A DNA stretch of 64,000 bases, from positions 31,378,667 to 31,442,666 of the forward strand of contig CP154956.1 of assembly GCA_039621445.1 (NCBI GenBank), in the 5' to 3' direction. A program made the position numbers and the translations under genes. Below the pieces are notes generated by a model. The model had not been told where the DNA came from. It ran no database searches and saw only the letters and a list, made by a program, of their open reading frames with translations. Below are positions 39,469 through 51,215 of the stretch, in pieces (positions within the stretch are counted from its first letter, which is position 1; every line of letters begins with the position of its first letter). The DNA is from Euglena gracilis (lineage: Eukaryota; Euglenida; Euglenophyceae; Euglenales).

Positions 39469-39654
39469 TGTATGTATGTATGTATGTATGTATGTATGTA
39501 TGTATGTATGTATGTATGTATGTATGTATGTATGTATGTATGTATGTATGTATGTATGTATGTATGTGTGTATGTGTGTATGTGTGCATGTATGCATATA
39601 TATGTATATATATGTATGTATGTATATATATATATATGAATATGTATACATACA

Positions 39655-39706
<52 letters not shown>

Positions 39707-39710
39707 TGCA
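37690..39710. repeat. 2-kb CATA/CGTA array with higher-order units and inverted end
   Basis: Tetranucleotide repeats CATA, CGTA and CATG arranged in repeated blocks. A block boundary with (CAGA)n followed by TTCATACATGCATACATGCA recurs at about 37730, 38120, 38610 and 39025, preceded from the second copy on by ACCTTCAGACA. Near 39440 the array inverts from (CATA)n to (TATG)n, forming a large potential cruciform, and ends in (TA)n. All long frames with repeated Tyr/His/Ile/Thr or Met/Tyr/Val/Cys are repeat translations. Confidence 0.95.
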
Positions 39711-42032
39711 TTATATCTACCCCCCCCCCCCTTGTTGAATTGTCTGACAAATCAGCAGGGACAAGCGTGCTGACAACTTCCCAGGGAGGCAAAGAGAGTA
39801 AGGGCCCTGAAGAAAGCAACTTTCCCGGGTGCATGACAATCTCACAAACAACTTCCCAGGGTAAACAAAAACCATCCACATGAGCCAATTGCAATATACC
39901 CCCCAGAGGGCCAAATTTTTGCGGGGGGGAATGGTTTGATCTGGTTCCCTTTTTTTTTTTTTTTTTTTAAAAACTCCTATTTTTAGGAATCATGTTAGGG
40001 TTATAGACGGATTTCTGTAAGGGTCACGGAAATTGAAAAAGGAAATTCGGCCCCGTTCTGGAACTTCTGGAAGTTGGGTGACACTTAGGCAAAAAGTGCT
40101 TGTAAAAATCTTCCGAAATTGGACTGAACTTCCAGCTGAACTTTGTCCCTGAATTGGGCCAACCGTTGGCGCGTCGATCCAAAAAAAATCAAACCCCATT
40201 CCCAGAAAATTGACCACACCCTTCCTGAATCTGATAAAAATTGTCCAATGTTCCCTCACACACCTTAAAGCGGTCCGCGGGGTGCCCGGCTCCTTTGGTG
40301 CAGCTAGCGCATGGCGAACGTGGAAAGCCACCAGCGCCCCCCCACGAACCCCACGAGCAAACATGCGATTTGAAGGGGGGAGACTCTCGGTGGCATCCCA
40401 GCGCCCCTCATGTCACATCATTTGATGCAGGGTACCTACGCCTCTCAACGCTCAACGGAGGGCGCCAACCGTCCTTCAATCATTCGACAGGGCTCACAAA
40501 CTTACCACAGAGCAGCGAACAATGCCACGGGGAAATGCAAAATGAGAAGACAAAAAAAGCGAGGAAGCCATTTTTATATGGCTTCAACATATGTGAAGTG
40601 GAGATGGCGGGCTACAAGCAGCTCATACCCCAAACGATTTTTTTTGTTTTTTTAATTTTTTAATTTTTTTTTTCTTTTTGTGGTTTATTTTTTTTTTTTC
40701 AATTTGTTGCAGTTTTTTATTTATTTTATTTTTCTGTTTTTTTTTTTGTTATTGATTTTATTTTTTTTTTTTCTCAGTTCACTGTTTTTTATTTTTTTTA
40801 TTGTGATTTTTTTTTTTATTTTTTTTTAAAAATTTTTTTTTTATTGATGGTTGGGTTTTTTGTCTGGGGGGGGGGTGCTTGTTCCTCTCGAACAAATTGA
40901 GGAGAGCAACGAAACGGCATGCACCCGGGAGCTGGGGTGGCCGGGAAGCGATTCGGCGATGGGCGGCGCGGGCGGACGCGCCGCAACGGTCGGCGGGGGT
41001 GGGGGCGGAGGGGGCGGCGGTGGAGCAACGGGCGGCGTGGGCCGGGAGCCCGCGCCGAAACTCACAAAGCATGTGGGACGTCTTCCTTCGGCGGGCAGGG
41101 GCCCTCGTCGTACCACATGCCCCCCCCCCCCCAGGCAATGCCGACCTCCCACCCCTCCGCACAGTTCTCTGGGAGGTACATTCTGTGGTGTCCCGGTGGG
41201 TGGAAACCAAAACAATTTGGGGGGGGGGGGGCAGTTGACAGACCACCTGGGGCCACCAGAATGGTGTGGGGGTGGAAACCATCGAGAAATGACCGCCTCA
41301 TCTCCCAACCGTACCGATTGCCCGGGTGCCTTCCCGCCAAGACACGGCCACGCCCCAGGAATGTGTTGCTGAGACAGGGGGGGGGGGTTGTCAATGACAT
41401 GCTGCGTCTTGGACAAGAGGAGGGGAGGGTTTCCACTCCCCTCCGAAGAGCTGTCACGTGACAGATCGGCGGGGGCTGTGAGGGACCCTGGACGCGTTGG
41501 GCACGATTCGAAGGGCTGTGCCCAGCCGAACGGTAAGGCTCGTGACAGAAGCGTCCGTGGGGCGGGGAGAGGACAAGGCCAGGTAACCCCATTGCGGTGC
41601 CACAGGGGCCGGGGGAGGGGGTGGGCCCGCCTGTGACTGCAATTTCTCAGCCGCCTGGGGGTGGGAACGGTTGACCAAACGAAAAAACGCTCAGCCCACT
41701 TGGGTGGCACAACCGCCTTTGTTGGGACTCAATGAATGGCGCCGTGTGCGTGGAAACGACAAGGGATGACATTCCCGCCATGGGTGTCTTCAGTGTGGCA
41801 AAAATGCTCGGGCAATTCCATTGTGAACGCCGTGTGTGCGCGTGCTGGGGGGGGGGGCGCCTGGGCGGATGCAGTTCGGAGACACAATGAGGGCGTCGGA
41901 AGTAAACTGCTGTGCGCTCTGACATGGCTGTCCAGAGCCTCCACATCCACTTCCAAGGCCGGGAACCCTTGGGAGGGGCTGCCGGTCGGTAAGGCGGTGT
42001 AGCCTGTGGGAGAAAATGTGTGTGTGTGTGGG

Positions 42033-42070
<38 letters not shown>

Positions 42071-42179
42071 CGTACGTGCGTGCGAGCGCGCGAATGCGTG
42101 AATATACTCTCTCTCTCTCTCCGTGTGTGTTTGTATGTGTGTGGGTGTGTGTTTTGTGTGTATGTGAATGCATGCAGTG

Positions 42180-42211
<32 letters not shown>

Positions 42212-42225
42212 TGTGCGTGCGTGTG

Positions 42226-42257
<32 letters not shown>

Positions 42258-42312
42258 TGTGTGTGTGTGTGTGTTCCTGTCTGTTTGTGGTTTGTGAACA
42301 CAGGCAGGCTGA
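39711..42312. other. Intergenic sequence with T-rich tract and one ambiguous GC-rich block
   Basis: 40640-40860 is a poly-T-rich run. 40920-41090 is a GC-rich block open on both strands (plus: REAIRRWAARADAPQRSAG; minus: EFRRGLPAHAARCSTAAPSA), and I cannot decide whether either is an exon. 42016-42260 is GT and GTGC microsatellite. Confidence 0.4.
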
Positions 42313-43310
<998 letters not shown>

Positions 43311-46140
43311 CACACCCACCCACCCACACAGACACACTATCCACCTACCCACGCAGAGACATTCCTGACAAAAAAGAACACAGAGAGTATCAAAAGATGC
43401 ACACCTGGGAAATGGCATTTTATCAACGGAGGTGGTAAATTATGTTCTCGAGATTTCCGGTTGGCGTAGAACAGGAAATATCTTGCCTCTAATTGAAAGG
43501 GATGGTGCAGGCTTGATTGCACTGCATACACAATCAAAATGAATCATCTAACCCACACAACTGCGCTATTCTGTACTTCAATTATTCGTAAAGAGGGTAC
43601 ATGAGTTGGAATAGAGACATTCCATTGGGATTGGTACAATTATATATAAAACTGGTCCAAATCACAGCAAAACATGAGGGGCTTCAAAAGGAAGCATCCT
43701 GAGGGGGGGGGGAGTGGGTCCAGGGAATAAACTGGCAATTGTCAAAAAAAATTTTCGAAAATTTTGGAGTCAGAAAAATTTCGGCGCACAGAAAATAGGT
43801 CAAAAATGGGAGATACCAACTGCCTCTGATGGGGTACCCAATCAACTTGAACCATTACCCCGACGCCCCGTGGGCCCCCGACCGACCCTTCCCCCAGGGT
43901 CCAAACTGCTTCAAATGAAATGACAATAAACTTGGAAACAAAAAAGAAACCAAAACCATTTCGGGTGATTCGTTGGCTTAAAGGGGCTCAACTGGGCAAA
44001 TCACTGTCTGGGAAGGTGGGCGGCCACCTGCCAAAGACTAAGAGGTGGGGCTGGGAGTTCCTCCCCGCCCGACATGGTCTTTTCAAAAGAAATACCACGT
44101 TTGAGTGTCAAAGACGTTGAAGTAGGTTTTAAGGGAAACCTGAACGATTCAGTTTTCATTTCTTTTTTTTGCGAATTTCAGGGATACCAGCTGTACACAA
44201 AAAAATCATTCCCCTGATTCTTTGAGTGTATGCTCGTTCATTGTCCATTTCGATGGTATTTCAAAAATGCACCCCCCTCCCCCAGAAAACAGTCTCACCA
44301 ACCACAATGGCCACCATGCTGATTTCGGGTCCAGGTTGTTGGGCCATCTGATGAGACAATATCTCACATGATAAAGCTTCGAGATTTTCTGCAACATCGA
44401 AATTCGAGAAATTTAGCATAATACACACACATGCGAAAAGTCCCTTCTCGGGAAGAAAAACTTGAAAAGGTTAGGTCAGAACCAAGGGGGTGGTATTTGG
44501 ACCATACCACTGCCACCATACCACTCCCCCAGTTGTCACCTGCGAGTGTAAGCCCAAATGACAGCTTCCTGGAGAGTCAGCCCAAGCTGAAACCCCCGCC
44601 CCCGGGAATTTTTATTCCGCGGAGCAGAGACGGTGCTTCAGATACTTGCCAGTTGGCACATGGACCATGCACATTCCCTCCTGCCCGTTGTTCACAGGAA
44701 GCAAGCCGTGGGTGGGGGTCTCGGGCTGTCCAGAGCCCCATGTCGCGGGGCCCGATCCAAGCAGGACAACTGTTACAGCGGCGGTTGAGCGGTGGCATAC
44801 TCCCATGTATGGTGGAGCTGGGGGGCGACAGGAGAGCAACTACCGCCGTGGCGTGCAGGCACAAAAACGGGCACTTAAATCCCCTTTCTGATGGCACCGG
44901 CGGCCAAATGGGCAAGGCTGCTGCGGCATGATGGGGTGCCCACAACCTTCCAGTCTCCGCAAAAGATGCTCTCTGGCTGGAGGCCGCTAAAAGATTTGTG
45001 CTCGGCCTGCATACAGACCCTACAGTCCCTGGCCGTATATTTTTCGGTGAGGGGGGAGGGACTTTCAACCTTTTCACCACACTTTTCCCATCCGACATTG
45101 TAAAAAGAGCACATGTGCATGAACCTTGGACATGTTTCTTTAAAGCTTTAAATCTCAAAGCGTTAAACCCCAAGTTGCATTTCCACCAAAAAAATGCCCA
45201 AACTGCACATGTGCGCAAAATCGACAGGTCAAGCCTTCAATCACGATAAATAATTAGCAATTTCACAAGGTGGCCTCTCCTTCGGGTGAATTTGAAGACT
45301 TTTGGGGCTTGTTTTGGTCCTGAAGAGAGGGGGGGACTTTCACACCAAGACATTTCACCAAAATTTTAAAACCAGGAAAAAACGCCAAAAAATGGGTGGG
45401 AACTTTCAGGGGGGTATTCGCCCAGGGCCCGTAGCACTGCGGTGGGAGGAAAGAACTCGACAAATCGTTCCAAATCCAGTCCAGGCTTCTGATAGAAGCC
45501 CATAGTAGGCACCTCCCCCCCCCCCCAAGGGGGGCTGGCAATCTGGCAATGGGTTTTGGGTCCCATCCCAGGCCGATCGACACAAATTCCCCTTGAAAAT
45601 ATTTTCAGGCCCTCGGTAAGTTGGAGGAGGGGATGACACAGTGCTGAACACGCGAGGGACATCAACACCAGTGATACGATACGTCGAAGGGCAGGGGGGG
45701 AGAGGTGATTCGGAGTCAATTGCACACCGACATGCAACGTGACACACAGCCGCGGCAGTGGTGGGAGAGACGCGCCGGGAAAGGCAACTTGGTAGGATCA
45801 GCCAGCAGTGACCGGCAGGTTGGTGGCGCGGAGCACCCTCTTGTCTCCTGCTGCACAAACCCAATGCCCCCTTAACACCCGATGGAAGAACCACACCCGA
45901 CCACTGACAGAATAAACATACTCCAGACAAGGGGCGCAAATTTGCGTGGGCATGGACTGGGTCAAGTTAATCGTTGAAAAGACAAATATCGGTGGTAGTG
46001 GTCCCAAAACGGTGGTGTATAAAAAGAAGCAGAAACCTGAAAATGACCCAGAAAATTTGGGTGGTTTCCTTTAAATGGCCCAGAAGTATTTCATCACTTT
46101 TCCAATTTTGTTCAAACAATATGCATACATCTTCATAAAA
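43311..46140. other. No clear gene
   Basis: Anonymous sequence with poly-C/G elements near 43700, 44580 and 45520. Minus-strand open stretches at 44590-44800 and 45600-45850 are moderately protein-like (for example MCMVHVPTGKYLKHRL) but match no family I know and lack clean splice context. Confidence 0.35.
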
Positions 46141-46142
46141 AT

Positions 46143-46424
46143 ACACACACATACAGGCATGCATGCATGCATACACACACATACATACATACATACATAC
46201 ATACATACATACATACATACATACATACATACATACATACATACATACATACATACATACATACATACATACATACATACATACATACATACATACATAC
46301 ATACATACATACATACATACGTACGTACGTACGTACGTACGTACGTACGTACGTACGTACATGCATGCATGCATATGTACATACCATATGTACAGACAGA
46401 CAGACAGACAGACAGAGATATATA
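46143..46424. repeat. (CATA)n/(CGTA)n/(CAGA)n microsatellite
   Basis: Tetranucleotide repeats of the same families as the 37.7-39.7 kb array; interrupted at its end by the MITE at 46425. Confidence 0.95.
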
Positions 46425-46712
46425 CAGGGGTTTTTTTAAGACCGGGGGGGGGGAGGGGGGGGGGCCCACCCCCCCCCCCCCTGGGGCCACCCGGGGGGGG
46501 GGAGGGGGTCCGGGGGACCCACAAAAAAAAATGGCCGAAAAATCGCGAAAAGTGCTAAAAAATACAATTTTTTCGCGCCTGCGGCGCCGAAAAGTATATC
46601 CCACCCCCCTCTGGGGGTACCCCGGGGGGGGGGAGGGGAAGGGGGTGCGGGGGCCCCACCCACCCTCCCCCCCCCCTCCCGCCCCGGGGGTCCAAACTTA
46701 AAAAAATCCCTG
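46425..46712. mobile_element. MITE of the CAGGGGTTTTTTTAAGACC family with perfect 8-bp TSD
   Basis: The left end is CAGGGGTTTTTTTAAGACCG. The right end, reverse-complemented, is CAGGGATTTTTTTAAGTTTG. It is flanked by the exact 8-bp direct repeat GATATATA (46417-46424 and 46713-46720). The core (about 46530-46590) has AAATGGCCGAAAAATCGCGA, then a run of AT-rich sequence and a CGCGCCTGCGGCGCC hairpin, matching the core of the ANKRD39 intron-4 element. There is no coding capacity. It is inserted in a microsatellite, so it is not an intron here. Confidence 0.88.
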
Positions 46713-46784
46713 GATATATACATTGAGTCACACAGAAAGACAGACAGGCAGACAGACAGACAGACACATACACATACCACAACA

Positions 46785-46793
46785 GATATACAT

Positions 46794-46832
<39 letters not shown>

Positions 46833-46850
46833 CACATATACATATACATG

Positions 46851-46926
<76 letters not shown>

Positions 46927-46937
46927 GATACATATAC
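46785..46937. repeat. (ACATAT)n microsatellite
   Basis: Hexanucleotide tract immediately left of the Tc1/mariner element; a similar tract lies at 48905-49113. Confidence 0.95.
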
Positions 46938-46959
46938 AGCACATGTCCATCCACACATA

Positions 46960-48149
46960 CAGTGCGGTGCATAAGTTTTTACAATACACTGGTGCAAAAG
47001 TCTTTACGACCCCCGTAAACAGGGTGCTTCTGAGCTGGATAATTCCAGGGGTAAGGGTGCGTGCTGTGTGCTCGTTTGGATTTGTGTATATTTTTTTTCA
47101 TGTCCGCATACCTCCGCGTCCTTTCTCAGATTTACAGAATTCCTTCTCCGCAAAAGAATGCGGCTGAAAGGTGCAGGGAGAAGATTATAGAGCTACACTT
47201 GCTTGGGTGCAACAACTGTGAAATATCCAGGAGGTTTGGCGTAACGGAGGGCTGTGTCCGGTACACAATCAAAAAGTGGAAAGCGGACAATAAGCCTGTG
47301 GATGCGAAAGGTAATCCAATCGTGAAAGACAAGCCAAAGAGTGGCAGACCTTCAGAAATGACTGCCAGGTTCACCATTCCCTTCGAATCCTCTTTTGTAC
47401 CAAAAGATTTTTTCAGGTATCGGCGGAAGATACTCAATGTGAGTCAGAAGCACCCATCTCGGTCTCCCCGTAGAACCGCGGACAGCGTGCACAAACATTT
47501 TGTGGAGGGGGTTGTTCAAACCTGTCCAGGCCAAAGAGTCCTGGTGTTCAAGGTTTTGGAGACCGGTAAATTTCATTTCTTCATCCCAGGTCCCCCGCAA
47601 GTTTTTTCAGTGGACCGTTCGCAGGCTGTTGAAGAATCATGGGTTAAGGTTACAGTTGCTCACAAGCCTTTGCTGTCTGCCTCCCAGATCAACAAGAGGA
47701 TGGCTATCGCCGAGAAGTTTTCTGATTTCAACTGGGAAAGAGTTATTTTTTTGCGACGAAAAAATCTTTCGAATTCGACCTGGAGGGCGGGTGCGAGTTT
47801 GGAGGCGTCGTGCAGCTGCAGGGGCGTGTGTTCAATAACAAATCTGACCTATGGGTTGCCTTAAGGCTGCTTTTGAGGCTATCCCACCTGCCGCCATTCT
47901 GTCGTTATATCGTTCCCTTCCTGACCGTGTCGCGGCTGTAAGAGCAGCTGGCAGTCACACAAAATACTGAGAAGACGCTGGAGAGATCCTCTGCCTTTTC
48001 CTTGCTTGCTTGCACACCTGGTCGATGCATCATGTGGATGGATTCCGCTTCACTGCAATATTGTAAGAAAAGCATTTTGGTTGAAAATTTTTTTGGGGTC
48101 GTAAAGACTTTTGCACCAGTGTATCGTACAAAACTTATGCACCACACTG
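46960..48149 (+). mobile_element. Tc1/mariner DNA transposon, decayed (1190 bp)
   Basis: About 55-bp inverted terminal repeats: the left begins CAGTGCGGTGCATAAGTTTT (46960-47014) and the right, reverse-complemented, begins CAGTGTGGTGCATAAGTTTT (48095-48149). The inner ends are identical (ACACTGGTGCAAAAGTCTTT). It is flanked by TA on both sides, the Tc1/mariner target. The internal transposase is broken. The two repeats differ at a few positions, so the copy is not brand new. Confidence 0.92.
47130..47970 (+). pseudogene. Tc1-family transposase remnant
   Basis: The N-terminal DNA-binding half is intact in one frame: a helix-turn-helix (EISRRFGVTEGCVRYTIKKW), a linker ending KSGRPSEMTARF, and a second helix region to QINKRMAIAEKFSDFNWERV. 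At a poly-T/poly-A run near 47747-47760 the frame shifts by one to give a DEKIF motif, the usual site of the first catalytic Asp. A frame from about 47860 to the TGA at 47968-47970 then encodes a typical Tc1 C-terminus (ILSLYRSLPDRVAAVRAAG). The catalytic middle with the second and third acidic residues is missing, so the gene is non-functional. Confidence 0.85.
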
Positions 48150-49036
48150 TATAGATATAATGTATCCCCGACCCCCCCTTTGTGGTGGGGTCTGTGCATC
48201 GGTCTTGCTTCCCAGGACTCCACGACAGGTGCCAGGGTGGCCCACAGTGAGTCCGGGGGAGCGGGGGGACCGAGCTTCCGCCGGCCCGCAGTCCGTGACC
48301 ACGATGCGGCCCGCTGGGCGGCCGGTCTCGGGGTCGGCGCCGGCCAGCGCGCGCTGGTGGACCTGCGTCAGCACATCCAGCCCGTGGCGCACCCGGCCAA
48401 AGGCGGCCGCAGCGGCGCATCCTTCCCCGTTTCCGAGGGCGGGACTCGTGTTTGTTATCGGCGTCTGACGTGTCGCGTGCCCACACACACCGAACGCTTG
48501 TGCGCGTGCATGTGTGTGTGTGTGTGTGTGCTTGTGTGTGTGTGTGTGTGCATGTGCGTTAATCCCCAAAGGCCATCGATGCCTACGTTCTTGTGTGTGC
48601 GCATACATATGCACCATATGTTGTGCACACGAGCAGAGGAAGAGAGATGAAATAACACAGTGAAGACACATTACGAAATGCGATGCGGGCCCAAACATTG
48701 CCGCGGCGCGCGGGGTACGCCGCTGGGCGACCAGCCGCCCGTCCAGCCAGGGGGCCGGGCAGGTCGTGATGATGAACTGGCTGCCGTTGGTGTTGGGCCC
48801 TGAGTTGGCCATGGACGCAGCCACCCCCACACCTCCGGGGGGGGGGGTCACTGAGGCTGGATTCCAGTCAGAGCAGAACGCTGAGCTGTAGAGATACAGA
48901 CAGACAGACATATACAAATACATATACATATGCATATACATCTGCAAATACATGTACATAAGCATATGCATATACATATGCATACACAAATACATGTACA
49001 AATACATAGTACACATACATATACACATACATATAC

Positions 49037-49081
<45 letters not shown>

Positions 49082-49836
49082 GACATATACATGTACATAT
49101 ACATGTACATATACTCACCTGGGCTACCACTGCAACCCGCTTGAAAAGCCGGCGACAGCTTCATTTCTCACATGAGAGTGTGGGGGCAGGCCAGGACACC
49201 GGCCTGGTCGTGGGGCACGCTGAAGCCCTCGTCGTCGAAGAGCGGGCCATAGATGGACTCCTGGCCCTTGCCGTCCTCCCGGCCGCTCAGGTCGCCCCCC
49301 TGCACCATGAAGTCCGTCGCGCGGTGGGGGCAGCGAGGGGGGGGGGACTCCAGACAGCTCGACCCAAAACCAGCACGTGGGAGTTCGGCCGGTCCCCCTC
49401 CTGGGCGAATGATGGACCCCCGGTACACGTTGGCGGCCGGGAACCGGGTGAGGGGGCAGGGGGGTGTTCAAGTGTTCACCGGAAGGCATCCAGCGGTTCA
49501 AAACGGTGCCCCCCTTAAAATCATATGCCATGCATATCCACCTTGCGACTCTGAGATTCATTGAAAGGAAAACTTGACCACAAAACAAAGGAATCGGAAC
49601 ACGGACGGGGAACGAAGGTCACTGCTGGGTCCCGGGGCAGTGATGGGGACCTTGGACTTCCCCTTCTCCGGGACGTGGGGCCCGACGCACAACACGCGGA
49701 AGTTCTCCGCGGTGCGGGGGCACACGTTGGCGAACAGCTCGAACTCCACGCGGCCGAGGGGCTTCCCGTCCGCGCTGAACTCCAGGAAGACGTGGCGGCA
49801 GGGGCCCCTCCGGAAGTGGAATGGGATGTGGCACAT
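48135..49836 (-). CDS. Cyclophilin-type peptidyl-prolyl cis-trans isomerase
   Basis: Exons in transcript order: 49836-49651, about 49452-49408, 49326-49192, 48815-48729, 48404-48135. The protein follows the cyclophilin fold: [38 protein letters not shown]+[50 protein letters not shown]+[11 protein letters not shown], and RIVVTDCG. The catalytic Arg lies in HRATDF and the FxxQxGG-type motif is FMVQGG. The usual GSQFFI is GSQFII, and GVLSMAN is restored across an intron. Such enzymes isomerise Xaa-Pro bonds. Four introns appear nonconventional or intermediate. After DCG the frame runs about 50 codons further ([15 protein letters not shown]...) to a TAA inside the neighbouring transposon's terminal repeat. 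The first ATG is tentative, since the frame is open upstream. Confidence 0.85.
48405..48728 (-). other. Nonconventional intron of the cyclophilin gene (324 bp)
   Basis: Between the conserved DGRLV and AFGRV there is no GT-AG. On the gene strand the 5' side reads GTC|GCC-CAGCGGCGTACC and the 3' side GGATGCGCCGCTG-CGGCC|GCCTTT. Reverse-complementing the 3' end gives CAGCGGCGCATCC, pairing with the 5' end. Borders sit 3 nt before CAG and 5 nt after CTG. The 8 bases outside the stem are TGGTCGCC and CGGCCGCC, 6 of 8 identical, consistent with a decayed target duplication. Confidence 0.75.
48816..49191 (-). other. Nonconventional intron of the cyclophilin gene with an ACATAT tract
   Basis: It separates GVL from SMAN, which are contiguous in cyclophilins. 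Gene-strand ends CTGCCCCCACACTCTC and GGAGGTGTGGGGGTGGCTG are complementary. GT-AG is absent. The flanks share GTCC-TGG / GTCCATGG. The interior is largely an (ATATGT)n tract at 48905-49113. Exact borders are uncertain by a few bases. Confidence 0.6.
48905..49113. repeat. (ACATAT)n microsatellite
   Basis: Imperfect hexanucleotide tract inside a cyclophilin intron. Confidence 0.95.
49327..49407 (-). other. Short (81-bp) nonconventional intron of the cyclophilin gene
   Basis: It splits YRGSII from [11 protein letters not shown]. Gene-strand ends: CAGGAGGGGGACC near the 5' end and GGAGTCCCCCCCCCTCGCTG near the 3' end, an inverted pair with CAG/CTG tips. No GT-AG combination preserves the frame. 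The border is ambiguous by one C shared by both flanks. Confidence 0.65.
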
Positions 49837-51215
49837 GGCAGCCGTCGGAAGGTGTGAGAGATGAAGCACCAAAAAACATTGCACCACACACAAACCACAA
49901 CCGCAAACCACAAACCACAAACCACCACCGCCGCCGCCGCCGCCGCCACCACCACCACCACCAGCACAACAGCACATATACAATCAGAAACAATTCCGTC
50001 CTCTCAATCCACCCACACACCATTTGGCCAATGGTGTATGGGTTGGTTTGGAATGGGGGAGTAACGATATCAAGAGTGACCCTGTGTGAGGGTTATCCTT
50101 CTGCCCATCGGCCAGTGTGAGGGGCATCTTGAGGTCCCTTCGGCTGGCCGCATGCTTGGGCTTTGCGGGCATTGCCCGATGTGAGGGACGGACCGGTCGG
50201 ACCAGCGGAGGAGTCTGGCACTCTGTTGGGCAACAGGAAGTCTGCCAGTGGGGCGTGGGCATTTGGGTTTTCTTTTGCAGAGTGATATGGGGCTGTTCTG
50301 TGTGCATTATTATTATTGTACGTGCTATAACTGTTATTTGCATGGTTGGTGTGGATGATAATTATGTGAATAAACCACCCTCATCTGCGTTGAATGGTGC
50401 GTATTTGCGCGTGTGGGTGTTCCTCTGTGCATGTGTGTGTGTGTGTGTGTAAGGGTGTACATGCGAGGTGTGTGGGTGGGTGGGTGGGTGGGTTTGTGGA
50501 TGGGCGTTATTGGCGTGGACCGGCAACTACTTTGGGTGGCATTTTTCAGGAGCCTTTGGGGTTTCCTCCAAGGAGGCACTTCCTAACAATGAGTGAGGAG
50601 GTTGTTCGTCCATGCAAGCATCCTCTCCTCCGGGGGGAAATTATCAATGACAGGATGGCCACTCCCCGGTGAGTAATATCGTCGGAATTGGCCCAGCAAA
50701 ATGCCTCAAATGGATCCTAGTCAGGGCTTCGCTGACAACCTCTAAACGAGGAGATGGTTTGGAACTGTGGTCTTGTGCATCCTTTGGCTTAAGCTTAAAA
50801 TCCAATCTCAGCAAATTATATTATTTAATCATTCTTCCATTGAAAAAAAGGGATTAAATCAGGGGACAGGGTTGGATTCCTGGGACTGTCTGCAATCCGA
50901 TTTCACACTGGTTCTCATTTGGCGAGTGCCACATCCGAGTCTCCCAAGTTGCTGGCAAGCAGGGGACGCCGAACTCTTGGCACAGGGATGCGCCTTGCTT
51001 TGAAACCGAGCGCAACGAGGGGAGGGTGAGAGGGGGGCCGGGAAGCAGAAGGCAGCGGGCAGGGTTGGAGGTGACGAAGGGAGGCCGCCGCAACACCACG
51101 CCGCTGGCCCGCCAGCCGAGTCGGGGCGTCGCGGCACTGCCGGAGGGAGGTGAAGGGTGGGGGAAGGGCAGGGCGGCGGACCGCGGATCGGCCGGGGCAA
51201 GGCACCCGCCGGGGC
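49837..51215. other. Interval between cyclophilin and ANKRD39
   Basis: Short CCG/CCA repeat at 49920-49970, GT and GGGT tracts at 50400-50500, otherwise anonymous. Upstream exon(s) or the promoter of the cyclophilin gene may lie here, but none is evident. Confidence 0.4.

Noticed and set aside
37584-39894. Very long open frames (up to 450 codons) of repeated Tyr/His/Thr/Ile or Met/Tyr/Val/Cys
   Set aside because: Pure translations of CATA/CGTA microsatellite; 4-bp units without stops stay open on both strands.
40841-41710. 289-codon minus-strand frame and overlapping frames on plus
   Set aside because: Proline/histidine-rich readings of GC-rich DNA open in most frames. The possible exon at 40920-41090 is noted only as ambiguous.
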